From: Paracoccus onubensis | GTDB lineage: Bacteria > Pseudomonadota > Alphaproteobacteria > Rhodobacterales > Rhodobacteraceae | Direction: 5' to 3' | Assembly: GCF_003591515.1 (NCBI RefSeq) | Contig: NZ_QZCG01000006.1 | Location: 124,001 to 188,000 of the forward strand | Length of the DNA stretch: 64,000 bases | Shown here: piece after piece, positions 17,696-26,912 of the stretch | Position numbering within the stretch: position 1 is the first letter of the stretch | Layout: every line of letters starts with the position of its first letter | The notes under the pieces: generated by a model | What the model was told of the DNA's origin: nothing | Seen by the model: the letters and a program-made list of their open reading frames with translations, nothing else | Database searches by the model: none | Program-made: the position numbers and the translations under genes

Positions 17696-20344
17696 TTAGG
17701 ATTTATTTGTTCGAGCCATCGCGGGCGGCCTTTTCGGCAAGGTAATGCGGAACGCCGCGCCGCCCTGCCCCGGCAGATAGCTGATATCCCCGCCCAAGGC
17801 GGTCATGATTTCACGGCAGATCGCAAGCCCCAGACCTGCCCCGCCTGCCCGCGAAGGCTCGTTCAGCCGCGCGAATTTCTCGAAAATCAGCGACTGACGG
17901 GCAATATCGATCCCCGAGCCGTTATCGCTGATATCGATCTGCGGTCCATTCTTTTTGCGCCGGTCAACCCGGATCTTCAGTTCGGGCCGTTCGGCATCGC
18001 AATATTTCCGGGCATTGCCGATCACATTGATCAGCACCTGCAGCAACCGGTCGGAATCAGTGATAACCCCTTGATGTTCGGACGGAATATCGCGATCGAT
18101 CGTAAAGATCCGCTCGGGCCGGATCGCCGACGTGGCCGAAAGCGCCCGGCTGATCAGATCATGCAGGTTGGCCCCCGAAACGGCAATCTGCGCATTGCCG
18201 CTTTCAAGAACCGAAAGATCCAGCAGATCGTCCAGAAGCCGTGTCAGCCGTTCCGCCTCGTTATGGATGATCCCGGCAAATCGCATGCGCTCCGCATCGG
18301 AAAGATCGGGCGTGCTCAGGATTTCCGAAAATGCCCTGACCGAGGTCATCGGCGTGCGCAATTCATGGCTGATCTGCCCCAGAAAGGCATCCTTCTGCAC
18401 GGAAAGCGCCGTCAGCTTGTCATTCGCCTCACGCAATTGCCTTGCGATCCGTTCAAGTTCCGCGCTGGCGGTCTCCAACCGCTGCGCCTCTTCCTTGGCG
18501 CGCTGGGCCTCGTCTGCGACCTCCATCAGATCCGAGACGGTCAGAGACATCCCGCCAGCCACTCTTTCGATCATCGCATGCGCCGTTGCCGCCCCGACCG
18601 AGCCGGCAAGACGCCGTTCAAGCCCGGTCAGGAAGCCGGGCGTCAGATCGGGCAGATAGCCTGATTTTCCCTGCGCCGCCGCGCGGGAGCGGAAATAATG
18701 CAGGGCGGCATCCGCGCCCCAGACCCTGCGCGCCATCGCCAGAAGCGGTTCGGCGCGGTCATCGGCACGTGTCTGCCGGGAATGGCTGAACGGCTGAACA
18801 GTATTGACGAATGACAACCCTTGCAGCCTTTCGACAGGGTCGGGAAAGCCGAAGATCGAAAGACTGATGAATGCCAAAGTATTACAGGCAAGCGATAGAA
18901 AGATCGCAAAAGTCAAAGGGTCCACCTCCGGCCCCGGGGACAGCGCGGAACCGACGCCGATCGAGGGCAGGAATATCAATGCAAGCCAAAGAGCAAACCC
19001 GATACCGACCCCCGCATATGCACCCATCCGGTTCGCGCCGCGCCACAACAGCCCGCCCAGCATTGCAGGCAGGACCTGTGCCATACCGGTAAAGGCGACC
19101 AGCCCCATGGCCGCCAGGGCCGTCGCTCCGCCCGAGGCCTGATGATAGACCCAGCCGGCGCCTGCCACGGCCACGATGGCAAGCCTTCGCGCGTTCAACA
19201 CGAATCCGCGCAGATCCTCGGGATCATCACCCGCCGGACGGCGGCGCAAAAACAGCCAAAGCGGCGTCAGCCAGTGGTTCGAGATCATCGTCGCCAATGC
19301 AATCGCGCTGACCACCACCATCGAGGTCGCAGCCGAGAACCCGCCAAGAAAGACCAGCAATGCCAGAAAATTCTGTCCGGATGCCTGCGGCAAGGTCAGC
19401 ATATACAGATCCGGATTGGCGTCTGCGGGCAATATCTCGGCCCCGACCACGGCGATAGGAAGCACGAAAAGCGACATCGCGAAGAGATAGGCGGGGAAAG
19501 CCCATCCGGCGACATGCAGACGCTCTTCATCGGCGGCCTCTACGACCATGACCTGAAACATCCTTGGAAGCGTCAACACCGCCGCAGCCGAGACGATATT
19601 CAGGGCGGTCCAGCGATCCGGACGCAATATCCAGCCTTCCCGCGATGGATCGGCGGCAGCCGATGAGATCCGCGAGACGATATCGCCGGGACCATCTGCA
19701 AGCCCCCAGACCACGAATACTCCAAGCGCGAGAAATGCCACCAGCTTGACCACCGCTTCAAGCGCGATGGCGGTCACGACACCATGATGCCGCTCATCCG
19801 CGTCCAGATTGCGGGTGCCGAACAGGATCGCAAACAGCGCAAGTCCCGCAGCCACCCACAAGGCAGTTCCTCCACCTATCTTCGGCGCGTTCGGGGATTG
19901 CGTGGCGAACACTTCGAATGACAGGCTGACGGATTGCAGTTGCAGCGCAATATAGGGCGTAGCGGCAATGACGGCGATCAGGGTGATCAGGGCGGCCAGC
20001 GGGTTCGATTTTCCGAAACGGGCCGAAATCAGATCGGCGATGGATGTGACATGATGCATCCGCGCCACCCGCACCAGCCTGCGCAGCCCCCACCAGGCGC
20101 CGGTAAACACGATGGTCGGGCCGATATAGATGGTCGCGAATTCCAGACCCGAACGGCTGGCATATCCGACCGCGCCGTAAAAGGTCCAGGCCGAACAATA
20201 GACCGACAGTGACAGCGTATAGACCGCCGGATGATCGAGCCAGCGGACATGGCCGCGCTGCGCTGCCCGATCGGCCGCAAAGGCCACGCCGAACAGCAGC
20301 GCCACATAGGCAAGGCATCCTGCGACCAACGCCTCAAAGGGCAT
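17696..20344 (-). CDS. sensor histidine kinase with N-terminal sodium:solute symporter domain (CbrA/CrbS-like)
   Basis: An 882-residue hybrid of transporter and kinase. About the first 500 residues form a multi-helix sodium:solute symporter (SSS) module. A coiled coil follows, then a HisKA domain with the phospho-histidine at about residue 660 (ISHELRTPMTSVRAF), then an ATPase with N box NVIGNARKY, G1 ISDNGSGID and G2 GAGLGLAICRE. Known relatives (CbrA, CrbS) couple uptake or sensing of carbon compounds, notably acetate or histidine, to gene regulation. The ATG at 20344 has AGGA nine bases upstream; 20353 is the alternative. It overlaps the small membrane protein gene before it. The stimulus here is unknown. 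Confidence 0.9.
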   Translation of the reverse strand: MPFEALVAGCLAYVALLFGVAFAADRAAQRGHVRWLDHPAVYTLSLSVYCSAWTFYGAVGYASRSGLEFATIYIGPTIVFTGAWWGLRRLVRVARMHHVTSIADLISARFGKSNPLAALITLIAVIAATPYIALQLQSVSLSFEVFATQSPNAPKIGGGTALWVAAGLALFAILFGTRNLDADERHHGVVTAIALEAVVKLVAFLALGVFVVWGLADGPGDIVSRISSAAADPSREGWILRPDRWTALNIVSAAAVLTLPRMFQVMVVEAADEERLHVAGWAFPAYLFAMSLFVLPIAVVGAEILPADANPDLYMLTLPQASGQNFLALLVFLGGFSAATSMVVVSAIALATMISNHWLTPLWLFLRRRPAGDDPEDLRGFVLNARRLAIVAVAGAGWVYHQASGGATALAAMGLVAFTGMAQVLPAMLGGLLWRGANRMGAYAGVGIGFALWLALIFLPSIGVGSALSPGPEVDPLTFAIFLSLACNTLAFISLSIFGFPDPVERLQGLSFVNTVQPFSHSRQTRADDRAEPLLAMARRVWGADAALHYFRSRAAAQGKSGYLPDLTPGFLTGLERRLAGSVGAATAHAMIERVAGGMSLTVSDLMEVADEAQRAKEEAQRLETASAELERIARQLREANDKLTALSVQKDAFLGQISHELRTPMTSVRAFSEILSTPDLSDAERMRFAGIIHNEAERLTRLLDDLLDLSVLESGNAQIAVSGANLHDLISRALSATSAIRPERIFTIDRDIPSEHQGVITDSDRLLQVLINVIGNARKYCDAERPELKIRVDRRKKNGPQIDISDNGSGIDIARQSLIFEKFARLNEPSRAGGAGLGLAICREIMTALGGDISYLPGQGGAAFRITLPKRPPAMARTNKS

Positions 20345-20645
20345 CGCGGTCATTCCTGACGGTTGCATCATCCGTCCCGGGCGCATCGCCCAGCACGGCG
20401 GTTTCCGCAAGTGCCGCGGCATCGGCACGGATCAAAGCGCGGTGCAACAGCCTGACAGACAGGATCAGCACCGCCCAGAAGCCGAACAGCGCAAGCATCC
20501 CGGTGGCAAAGCTGAACGCCTTTGGCAGCCACCAGACCGGCAACAGCATGGCAATCGCCGCCAGCACCGGCAAAACCCGCGCCGCATCTCCCAGCCGCCT
20601 GCGCCTGAACGAGGCGCGTTCGAGAAAAAGTGGACGTTCAGGCAT
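20334..20645 (-). CDS. small two-helix membrane protein before the sensor kinase
   Basis: A 103-residue protein with two hydrophobic helices (about residues 22-45 and 48-70) and a hydrophilic Asp-rich tail. I do not recognise the family. Its 3' end overlaps the kinase start by 11 bases, and the response regulator gene ends 18 bases upstream, so the three are one operon. In several bacteria a small two-helix protein accompanies SSS transporters, which makes an accessory role for the kinase's transporter module plausible but unproven. Confidence 0.65.
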   Translation of the reverse strand: MPERPLFLERASFRRRRLGDAARVLPVLAAIAMLLPVWWLPKAFSFATGMLALFGFWAVLILSVRLLHRALIRADAAALAETAVLGDAPGTDDATVRNDRDAL

Positions 20646-20663
20646 GATTGCTCCGGATCGCGC

Positions 20664-21023
20664 TCATTCCAGCATCCGCCTGACTTGTTCGCATAGCATG
20701 TCATTCGCGAAGGGTTTCAGCATCACCGCGTCGGCCTGTGCCGCGGACTCTGCCGGTTGGCCGCGGGCGGTCAGCATCAGAACCGGCGTTTCGGCCAGCG
20801 ACCGGTCGCTTTCGGCCCGCAATTCCGACAGGATCTCGGCGCCGGAACGGTTCGGCAGCATGAGGTCGAGTATCACCAGACGCGGGCGCAGGTTTCTGAT
20901 CGCCGCCATCCCGCCCCATCCATCGTCATGAAGCTCCAGGCTCCATCCCTCGCGCGTCAGGATAAAGCGCACGGCCTCGGCGATGTTCGGCTCGTCCTCG
21001 ATCATCAGGATGTCGGGTGTCAT
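20664..21023 (-). CDS. single-domain response regulator
   Basis: A 119-residue stand-alone receiver domain. The acidic pocket is IEDEP (residues 8-12), the phospho-acceptor is D53 in VILDLMLPN, followed by MLTARG (T85) and the conserved lysine K103 in MLKPF. No output domain follows, so it must act by protein contact or as a phosphate shuttle. The start at 21023 (MTPDILMIED) is the only one consistent with the fold; a longer frame extends upstream without family sequence. It is the first gene of the operon with the transporter-fused kinase and is presumably its partner. Confidence 0.88.
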   Translation of the reverse strand: MTPDILMIEDEPNIAEAVRFILTREGWSLELHDDGWGGMAAIRNLRPRLVILDLMLPNRSGAEILSELRAESDRSLAETPVLMLTARGQPAESAAQADAVMLKPFANDMLCEQVRRMLE

Positions 21024-21136
21024 CGGGTAAGCGCCGCCTCCTCCTTCGGCTGTTCCGCCTAGTTTGCAGTAACCGAGCCCTCTGTCAAAAACCAGTTTCC
21101 GGCGCGACCGATATCCCAGGCATATAAAGGTCCGGA

Positions 21137-22420
21137 TCACGGCCCCTGCACCGCCGGAGCCGGAGAAAGAATAGACGGCTCGCGCCGGGCCGGGCATTCG
21201 ATGCGCGGACAGATCCGGCAAGACGCGCCGATCCGGATCACCGGAGCAGGCCCATTCGCAGCTTTCTCGACAGGCAGAATCAGCATCTGCGCCCGGGTCA
21301 GAACCGGCCCGAACGCGCCCTCGGGTTGACTGCGGGTGGCATAGCTGATGGTGCTGAACCGGTGCTGTTGCGGCGTCTCCACCTGTGCACTGATCGCGGT
21401 CTGTGGCGCTGCCAGTGCCTGATAAAGCGGCCATAGCGGACAGGCATCGCCGGGGCGCGGCAGCGGAAAGCCCGGCGCGGGACGGCGCAAGGTCAACGTC
21501 CCCGAGCCGTCGCAGACCAACAGTCCCGCCTCTTCGAAACCCGGCGGACGCAGCGCCGCCAGCCGCCGCATCACCAGATCGAGCGGCGCCCGCATCCGCG
21601 TGGCGATCCGCAGCGGATCACCTTCTTCCGACGCCGCAGCCAATGCCGCATCCGGCAGCGCCGCCCGCTCATCCTCCATCCGCGCCAGATGGTCCCGTGC
21701 CAGCGCACGCGCGGCATCCGAGGCAAGATCGGTAGCCTTGTCGATCGGCGGCGCACCTGCGGCCATCCATGCCTCGACCTCCTCTTGCGGAGTGAAAATG
21801 CCGCCTTCGGTCTCGAAACCGTCCAGATAGGCCACCAGAGCCTGCGCCGTGGTTGACAGGCGCAGACTGTCCTCGGCCAGATTGGCGTGGAACCGATGCC
21901 GCCATTCCACGGGCACATCGCCCTCTTCCGCAAGAATCGTGGCGGTCGAGCGCAGGGAGGTCACGGCCGAAAGCACCTCGTGCAGATTGGTCAGCAGATA
22001 GGGATCCTGCGTCATCCGGTCGGACAGGTTGATCAATTGCCGCTCAAGCGCATCGGAACGCCGCGCCGTGGCGATCAATGTCGCGGACCAGCCCGGAAAC
22101 CGCGCCAGAATCTCGGCTGCCTGCTCCAGTTCGGGCGCAAGCTCGCCGGTCGAGGGCGCCCGCGCCGCAGCTTCGCGCAGTGCCGCGATCCGCGCCTCTT
22201 CGCGGCCAGCGGTCAGTTCAGCAGCCGGAACCTCCAGCGCCTCGGCAAGCCGCGCGACCAGCCTGTCGCCCACGGGGCGGCGGTTATGCTCGATCAGGTT
22301 CAGATAGGCGGGCGAAATACCGGCGGCCCGGGCAATATCCGCCTGCCTTCGCCGCAGCGCAAGCCGGCGTTCACGAATGCGGGTGCCGGTCAGGATATGG
22401 GTGGGGCTGCGCAGGGTCAT
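21137..22420 (-). CDS. XRE-type short-chain fatty acyl regulator (ScfR: PccR/RamB-like)
   Basis: A 427-residue regulator. The HTH is residues about 15-65 (RIRERRLALRRRQADIARAAG, PAYLNLIEHNRRPVG). The long DUF2083-type sensor region ends in a cysteine block SCRICPRIECPAR (C401, C404, C409). Members sense acyl-CoA intermediates and control propionyl-CoA carboxylase, the methylcitrate or glyoxylate routes. The start at 22420 (MTLRSPTHIL) is preferred to 22501 because the extra residues are not family-like. It is a candidate regulator of the pccB gene at 61 kb. Confidence 0.88.
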   Translation of the reverse strand: MTLRSPTHILTGTRIRERRLALRRRQADIARAAGISPAYLNLIEHNRRPVGDRLVARLAEALEVPAAELTAGREEARIAALREAAARAPSTGELAPELEQAAEILARFPGWSATLIATARRSDALERQLINLSDRMTQDPYLLTNLHEVLSAVTSLRSTATILAEEGDVPVEWRHRFHANLAEDSLRLSTTAQALVAYLDGFETEGGIFTPQEEVEAWMAAGAPPIDKATDLASDAARALARDHLARMEDERAALPDAALAAASEEGDPLRIATRMRAPLDLVMRRLAALRPPGFEEAGLLVCDGSGTLTLRRPAPGFPLPRPGDACPLWPLYQALAAPQTAISAQVETPQQHRFSTISYATRSQPEGAFGPVLTRAQMLILPVEKAANGPAPVIRIGASCRICPRIECPARREPSILSPAPAVQGP

Positions 22421-22517
22421 GGCGGATATGAAACCCGGCCAAGGTCGGTGACGCAAGACATTTGCCACGCTTCCAGGTGGTTCGGCCTGCACGGACGCCA
22501 AAATGCGTCAGGCGGGA

Positions 22518-23369
22518 TTAAAGTGCGACCCCATGCCGCCCGGCCAGATCGGTAAAGAACTGCCACGCCACCCGACCCGAGCGTCCGCCGCGCGTCGCTT
22601 GCCATTCCACTGCCTCGGCGCGCAATTCCTCGGCCTCGATCCGCAGATCATAAGCGTCGCAATAGCCCTGCACCATGGCAAGATATTCATCCTGCGAGCA
22701 GGGATGGAAACCCAGCCACAGGCCGAACCGGTCGGACAGCGACACCTTTTCCTCGACCGCCTCGCCCGGATGGATCGCGGTCGAGCGTTCATTGTCGATC
22801 ATGTCGCGCGGCATCAGATGGCGGCGGTTCGAGGTCGCGTAAAGGATCACATTCGCAGGCCGCCCGCTGATCCCGCCATCCAGTACCGCCTTGAGCGATT
22901 TGTATTGCGTATCATCATGGCTGAAAGACAGATCATCCGAGAACAGCAGGAAGCGCCGGTCCTTCGCGTTGCCCAGAATGGCCAGAAGCCGCCCGACCGA
23001 TCCCAGATCCTCGCGGGCGATTTCCACCAGTACCAGCGGCAGACCCTGCGCGACGGCCTCGGCATGAACCGCCTTGACCAGCGAGGATTTCCCCATGCCG
23101 CGCGCACCCCAGAGCAGCGCGTTATTCGCGCCATAGCCCCGGGCGAATTGCATCGTATTCGCCAGCAGGATGTCCTTGGCCCGGTCGATGCCGATCAATT
23201 GCACCAGATCGACGCGGTTGACCGTCTCGACCGGTTCAAGGCGGTCCGGGTCGGGATGCCAGACATAGGCGGCAGCTTCCGTAAAGCGCGGCGCGGGATG
23301 CGGCACCGGCGCCAGTCGTTCCAATGCGGCGGCGATACGCTCAAGCGCCGTGTCGTTCATATCCTTCAT
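22518..23369 (-). CDS. DUF815 family P-loop ATPase
   Basis: A 283-residue AAA-like ATPase of the DUF815 family, whose substrate is unknown. It shows a Walker [10 protein letters not shown] at about residue 88, a Walker B-like [10 protein letters not shown], and the sensor-like [13 protein letters not shown]. The start at 23369 overlaps the tatC stop as ATGA; an ATG three codons in is equally possible. Co-transcription with tatABC is therefore likely, though no functional link to Tat is known. Confidence 0.9.
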   Translation of the reverse strand: MKDMNDTALERIAAALERLAPVPHPAPRFTEAAAYVWHPDPDRLEPVETVNRVDLVQLIGIDRAKDILLANTMQFARGYGANNALLWGARGMGKSSLVKAVHAEAVAQGLPLVLVEIAREDLGSVGRLLAILGNAKDRRFLLFSDDLSFSHDDTQYKSLKAVLDGGISGRPANVILYATSNRRHLMPRDMIDNERSTAIHPGEAVEEKVSLSDRFGLWLGFHPCSQDEYLAMVQGYCDAYDLRIEAEELRAEAVEWQATRGGRSGRVAWQFFTDLAGRHGVAL

Positions 23370-24220
23370 TCCTCATCCTCGACCCACAGCCCCTGTGCCT
23401 TCAAGTCGGCCTCGCGCCGCTTCTCGATCCGTCGGACAAGCTGGATCGAGACCTCGTAGAGCCCGTAGATCACCGAGAACAGCACGACCTGCGAGACGAC
23501 ATCCGGCGGAGTGGCGATCGCGGCAAGAACCAGAATGGCGACAACGGCGTATCTGCGCACCGCGCCCAACCCTTCACTGGAAACCAGCCCGGCCTTGCCC
23601 ATCAGCGTCAGCAGCACCGGAAGCTGGAAACTGAGACCGAAAGCCATCAGGAATTTCAATGTCAGGTTAAGATATTCCTGCATCGAGCCCTGAAACGCGA
23701 TTCCCGCGAGTTGCCGGGTTTCCGTCGCCTCTTCGGAAGTGGCGACCAGCGGCCCCTGCTGAAAGCCAAGGAAGAAATCATAGGCCATCGGCAGAATGAC
23801 GTAATAGGCGAATGAGGCTCCGATCGCGAACATCACCGGCGAAGCGATCAGAAACGGCAGGAAAGCGCCCTTTTCGCTACGATACAGACCGGGGGCGACG
23901 AAGCGCCATAATTGATAGCCGATGATCGGGAATGCCAAGGCGAAACCGCCAAAGAACGAGATATTGATGGCGGTAAAGAAACCCTCTTGCAATTTGATGA
24001 TCTGCAATTGGCAATCCTGTCCGCGACCGGCCAGAGCATGGCAGATCGGCTGGGTCAGGAAATTATAGATCGGTTGCCAGACGGTGTAGCACAGCACCAT
24101 CATGATAACGAAGGCCAGAAGCGACCAGATGATCCGGGTCCGCAATTCGGCCAGATGCTCGATCAGCGGGGCCGAGCTGTCGTCGATCTCGTCTTCGTCA
24201 TTCTGCGGGTTCGTGGCCAA
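23366..24220 (-). CDS. tatC: Sec-independent protein translocase TatC
   Basis: The six-helix receptor of the twin-arginine translocase that exports folded, cofactor-bearing proteins. It shows the diagnostic N-terminal [15 protein letters not shown] and family helices [24 protein letters not shown] and TPPDVVSQ. I place the start at a TTG (24220), one base after the tatB stop. It gives 284 residues beginning MATNPQNDE. An ATG at 24256 inside tatB is the alternative. It is the third gene of tatABC. Confidence 0.93.
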   Translation of the reverse strand: MATNPQNDEDEIDDSSAPLIEHLAELRTRIIWSLLAFVIMMVLCYTVWQPIYNFLTQPICHALAGRGQDCQLQIIKLQEGFFTAINISFFGGFALAFPIIGYQLWRFVAPGLYRSEKGAFLPFLIASPVMFAIGASFAYYVILPMAYDFFLGFQQGPLVATSEEATETRQLAGIAFQGSMQEYLNLTLKFLMAFGLSFQLPVLLTLMGKAGLVSSEGLGAVRRYAVVAILVLAAIATPPDVVSQVVLFSVIYGLYEVSIQLVRRIEKRREADLKAQGLWVEDEE

Positions 24221-24221
24221 T

Positions 24222-24707
24222 TCAGTCGTCTTTCGTATCCGACCGGCGCACCGCATGAAGGCGTCGCTTGCCGGTGTCTGCCGTGCCGCCGGACGCTTCA
24301 TTTGCCGGCCTTGACGTGATCTTGTCTGGTTCGGGTTTATCCGGCGCCACCTCGTCCCGACCGCTTTGCGCAGGGGGCGGAGGCGCATCGGGATCCCGGC
24401 GAATCCTGTTATCCGGGCGATTGGGCTCCCATTTCTCGAACCGGTCCGCCACGCGGTCCAAAGCATCCAGACCCAGCGATTTCTTCGATGTCAGTGATTT
24501 GAGATCCTTGATCGAATCCGTCGCCTCATCGATGCCGGAACTCTTGGCGGCCTCTTCCATCGCCGAGGAAAACTCACGCGCCATGCTGCGTGCGCGGGCG
24601 GTAAAGCGTCCCAGCGCATGGAACAGATGCGGCAGATCCTTGGGGCCGACCACGATCAGGGCAACGACCCCGATCAGCAAAAGCTCACTCCAGCCGACGT
24701 CCAGCAT
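24222..24707 (-). CDS. tatB: Sec-independent protein translocase TatB
   Basis: A 161-residue single-span protein that, with TatC, binds twin-arginine signal peptides. The N-terminal helix [20 protein letters not shown] leads into [17 protein letters not shown], the TatB signature, then an amphipathic helix and a long charged Pro/Asp-rich tail. It lies between tatA and tatC with short gaps. Confidence 0.95.
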   Translation of the reverse strand: MLDVGWSELLLIGVVALIVVGPKDLPHLFHALGRFTARARSMAREFSSAMEEAAKSSGIDEATDSIKDLKSLTSKKSLGLDALDRVADRFEKWEPNRPDNRIRRDPDAPPPPAQSGRDEVAPDKPEPDKITSRPANEASGGTADTGKRRLHAVRRSDTKDD

Positions 24708-24723
24708 CGCCGCGTCCTTCGCC

Positions 24724-24972
24724 TCAGCTACGGTTGTCGCTGTGATCGGGCGTCACGTCCTTGGCACGCTCACCCGGCATGCCCTGCCCGTCATGACTAC
24801 CGTCATCGGCGGCTTTCTCGATCTCTTCGGTGCCGTCCTTCACGCCTTTCTTGAAGGCGGTGATGCCCTTGCCGACCTCGCCCATCAGCGACGAAATCTT
24901 GCCGCGCCCGAACAGAACCAGCACCACGACAGCGATCAGAAGAAGGCCGGGAAGGCCGATATTGTTCAGCAT
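24724..24972 (-). CDS. tatA: Sec-independent protein translocase TatA
   Basis: An 82-residue pore-forming component of the Tat system. It has one N-terminal helix ([19 protein letters not shown]) with the conserved [12 protein letters not shown] hinge and an amphipathic [13 protein letters not shown] helix. The start at 24972 (MLNNIGLPG) is chosen because the in-frame extension to 25014 would add residues before the membrane helix. It is the first gene of tatABC. Confidence 0.95.
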   Translation of the reverse strand: MLNNIGLPGLLLIAVVVLVLFGRGKISSLMGEVGKGITAFKKGVKDGTEEIEKAADDGSHDGQGMPGERAKDVTPDHSDNRS

Positions 24973-25099
24973 TGCGATCTCCCTTGTGCGGGGCCTGACG
25001 CCCGCGTGCCACATTTAGGGACTCTGTCCGGGGATTGCAAAGCCCGATTGCGTGATCGGTCCTACTTGGCAGGGATTGGCATAGCGGTAATAAGGAAGC

Positions 25100-25717
25100 A
25101 TGGAGATTTCGCTTTACATCACCGCTTTCGTCACGCTTTTCGTGGTCATCGACCCGGTGGGGCTGACGCCGGTCTTCATCGCGCTCACCCCGGGAATGTC
25201 CGCGTCGGACCGCGCGCGAATCGGGCGGCGGGCCGTGGTGATCTCGGCGATCCTGCTGACATTGTTCGGGTTGGCGGGTCAGGCGATCCTGAATGGCATC
25301 GGTATATCACTTTCCGCATTCCGCATCGCGGGTGGCATACTCCTGTTTCTGACCGCGCTTGACATGCTGTTCGAACGCCGGACCGCAAGGCGCGAAGGTC
25401 AGGGCAAGGACGAGGATGCCGAAAACGACCCGTCGGTCTTTCCGCTGGCGACGCCACTGCTGGCCGGTCCCGGTTCGCTGGCGACCATGATCCTGCTGGT
25501 CGGACAGGAGTCCGGCGTCCTGCATGTCGTGATGGTTCATCTGACCATGCTGGCGGTGCTGGTCATCGCATTGGCGCTGTTTCACCTTGCGACACCGCTG
25601 GCCCGCGCGCTGGGACGAACCGGTACGATGGTGGTCACGCGATTGCTGGGAATGTTGCTGGCCGCCCTGTCGATCCAGTTCGTGATCGACGGGCTGCAAG
25701 GTTCGGGGTTGTTCTGA
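25100..25717 (+). CDS. MarC family integral membrane protein
   Basis: A 205-residue inner-membrane protein with six predicted helices. The family was once tied to multiple antibiotic resistance, but that role has not held up and its function is unknown. It carries the family motifs FVVIDPVGLTPVF and GGILLFLTALDML, and the LATPLLAGPGSLATMILL block. Its stop overlaps the next gene (TGATG). It is divergent from tatA. Confidence 0.9.
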   Translation: MEISLYITAFVTLFVVIDPVGLTPVFIALTPGMSASDRARIGRRAVVISAILLTLFGLAGQAILNGIGISLSAFRIAGGILLFLTALDMLFERRTARREGQGKDEDAENDPSVFPLATPLLAGPGSLATMILLVGQESGVLHVVMVHLTMLAVLVIALALFHLATPLARALGRTGTMVVTRLLGMLLAALSIQFVIDGLQGSGLF

Positions 25718-26283
25718 TGTTCGCCGATGACTGGGGCAGCATCGCCTATTCCGTCACGCTTCTGGTGCTGCTTGGCGGCGCGTTGATCGTGGAATTCTCG
25801 GGGCGCGGGGGACAGGCCATCCGGCAGCTTGCGCTTTGGGTGGTCATCTTCGCCGGGGTGGCCTTTGCCGCCAATCTCTGGTTCGACCGGCAAAGCGAGC
25901 CGCGCTTTCTGGAAGGCGGGCGAATCGAGATACCGGCCAGTCCGGACGGCCATTTCTACCTGACCGCCGAAGCGAATGGTGAGCCGATAGAATTCATGAT
26001 CGACACGGGCGCGACGATGATGGTGCTGACCCGCGAAGACACCCGCAAGATCGGCATCGATCCCGACCGTCTGGACTACCGGGACCGGGCCAGCACCGCG
26101 AACGGATTGGTGCGGACCGCTCCGGTCACGATCAGGGAGTTCCGGATCGGCGGTATCACCGATTCCGATATTCGCGCATCGGTCAATGACGGTGCGCTAA
26201 GCGACTCGCTTCTGGGCATGTCTTATCTGAAGCGCTTCGCCCGTATCAGTTTCGAAGGCGATCTGCTGGTCCTGGAGCGGTGA
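25717..26283 (+). CDS. TIGR02281-type retropepsin-like aspartic protease
   Basis: A 188-residue membrane-anchored protein. Two N-terminal helices (about residues 12-25 and 38-52) precede a retropepsin-like fold with the active-site motif MIDTGATMMVL at about residue 92 and the later LLGMSYLKRF. Homologues are clan AA aspartic proteases, acting as dimers, with unknown substrates. It starts on the TGATG overlap with the marC-family gene, so the two are translated together. Confidence 0.9.
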   Translation: MFADDWGSIAYSVTLLVLLGGALIVEFSGRGGQAIRQLALWVVIFAGVAFAANLWFDRQSEPRFLEGGRIEIPASPDGHFYLTAEANGEPIEFMIDTGATMMVLTREDTRKIGIDPDRLDYRDRASTANGLVRTAPVTIREFRIGGITDSDIRASVNDGALSDSLLGMSYLKRFARISFEGDLLVLER

Positions 26284-26336
26284 GCTGTCACGGCAAGGAT
26301 AACCGGGTTTCAACTGCGGCTGCGCCTCATATTCCC

Positions 26337-26350
26337 GTTGCAACCGCAAC
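26337..26350. promoter_or_regulatory. candidate MarR operator (GTTGC-AACC-GCAAC)
   Basis: A perfect 5-base inverted repeat with a 4-base centre lies 36 bases before the marR start. Its core, TTGCAACCGCAAC, recurs with one change before transketolase (26851-26863). Autoregulation by MarR is inferred. Confidence 0.35.
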
Positions 26351-26385
26351 CGCTCTTTGCTGTTCTGCGGGCAAAGGAGACCGTG

Positions 26386-26832
26386 ATGCCATTCATGCTG
26401 GATGAATTCCTGCCTTATCGACTGAACGTCGCCGCCACTCTGATCAGCCGCCGCTTCGCCGCCCTGCATCAGGAAGAGACCGGACTGTCGATCCCCGAAT
26501 GGCGGGTCATGGCGCATCTGGCCAATGAAGGACAGGTCAGTATACGCGACATTCACGCCCGGGTGAATCTCGACAAATCCATTGTCAGCCGGGCCGCCGC
26601 CCGGCTGGAACAAGCCGGACATCTTCGCAAATCCGGACATATGCAGGACCGTCGCCTCATCTCGCTCGAGCTGACACCGAAGGGACAGGACCTGATGCAG
26701 CGGCTGGGAGAAATCGCGGATGCATTTCAAGCCAGGCTTCATGCCGAACTGGGACCCGAGGCTGAACGGTTCGAAACCATGCTGGAGCAGCTTATCACCA
26801 ATGCGGCCCGGGGCAATGACACCGCAGCATGA
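26386..26832 (+). CDS. MarR family winged-helix regulator
   Basis: A 148-residue dimeric DNA-binding repressor/activator. The winged helix is residues about 35-100: PEWRVMAHLANEGQVSIRDI, the recognition region KSIVSRAAARLEQAG, and the wing QDRRLISLELTPKG. The start at 26386 has AAAGGAGA six bases upstream; the in-frame extension is rejected. The ligand is unknown. A sequence shared with the following transketolase promoter hints that it may regulate that gene. Confidence 0.92.
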   Translation: MPFMLDEFLPYRLNVAATLISRRFAALHQEETGLSIPEWRVMAHLANEGQVSIRDIHARVNLDKSIVSRAAARLEQAGHLRKSGHMQDRRLISLELTPKGQDLMQRLGEIADAFQARLHAELGPEAERFETMLEQLITNAARGNDTAA

Positions 26833-26850
26833 GAACGAGGACCTGCCGCC

Positions 26851-26863
26851 TTGCAACCGGAAC
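26851..26863. promoter_or_regulatory. copy of the marR-promoter element upstream of transketolase
   Basis: TTGCAACCGGAAC differs at one base from the sequence at 26338-26350. It lies 50 bases before the transketolase start, a position suited to transcriptional control. Confidence 0.3.
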
Positions 26864-26912
26864 ACGTTAACCCTAACAAGTGCCCGAACCCATTCTGACC
26901 CAAGGGAACGTC

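Noticed and set aside
24220..24256. ATG 24256 as the tatC start
   Set aside because: It lies inside tatB; a TTG immediately after the tatB stop gives a family-like N terminus, although the choice is not certain.
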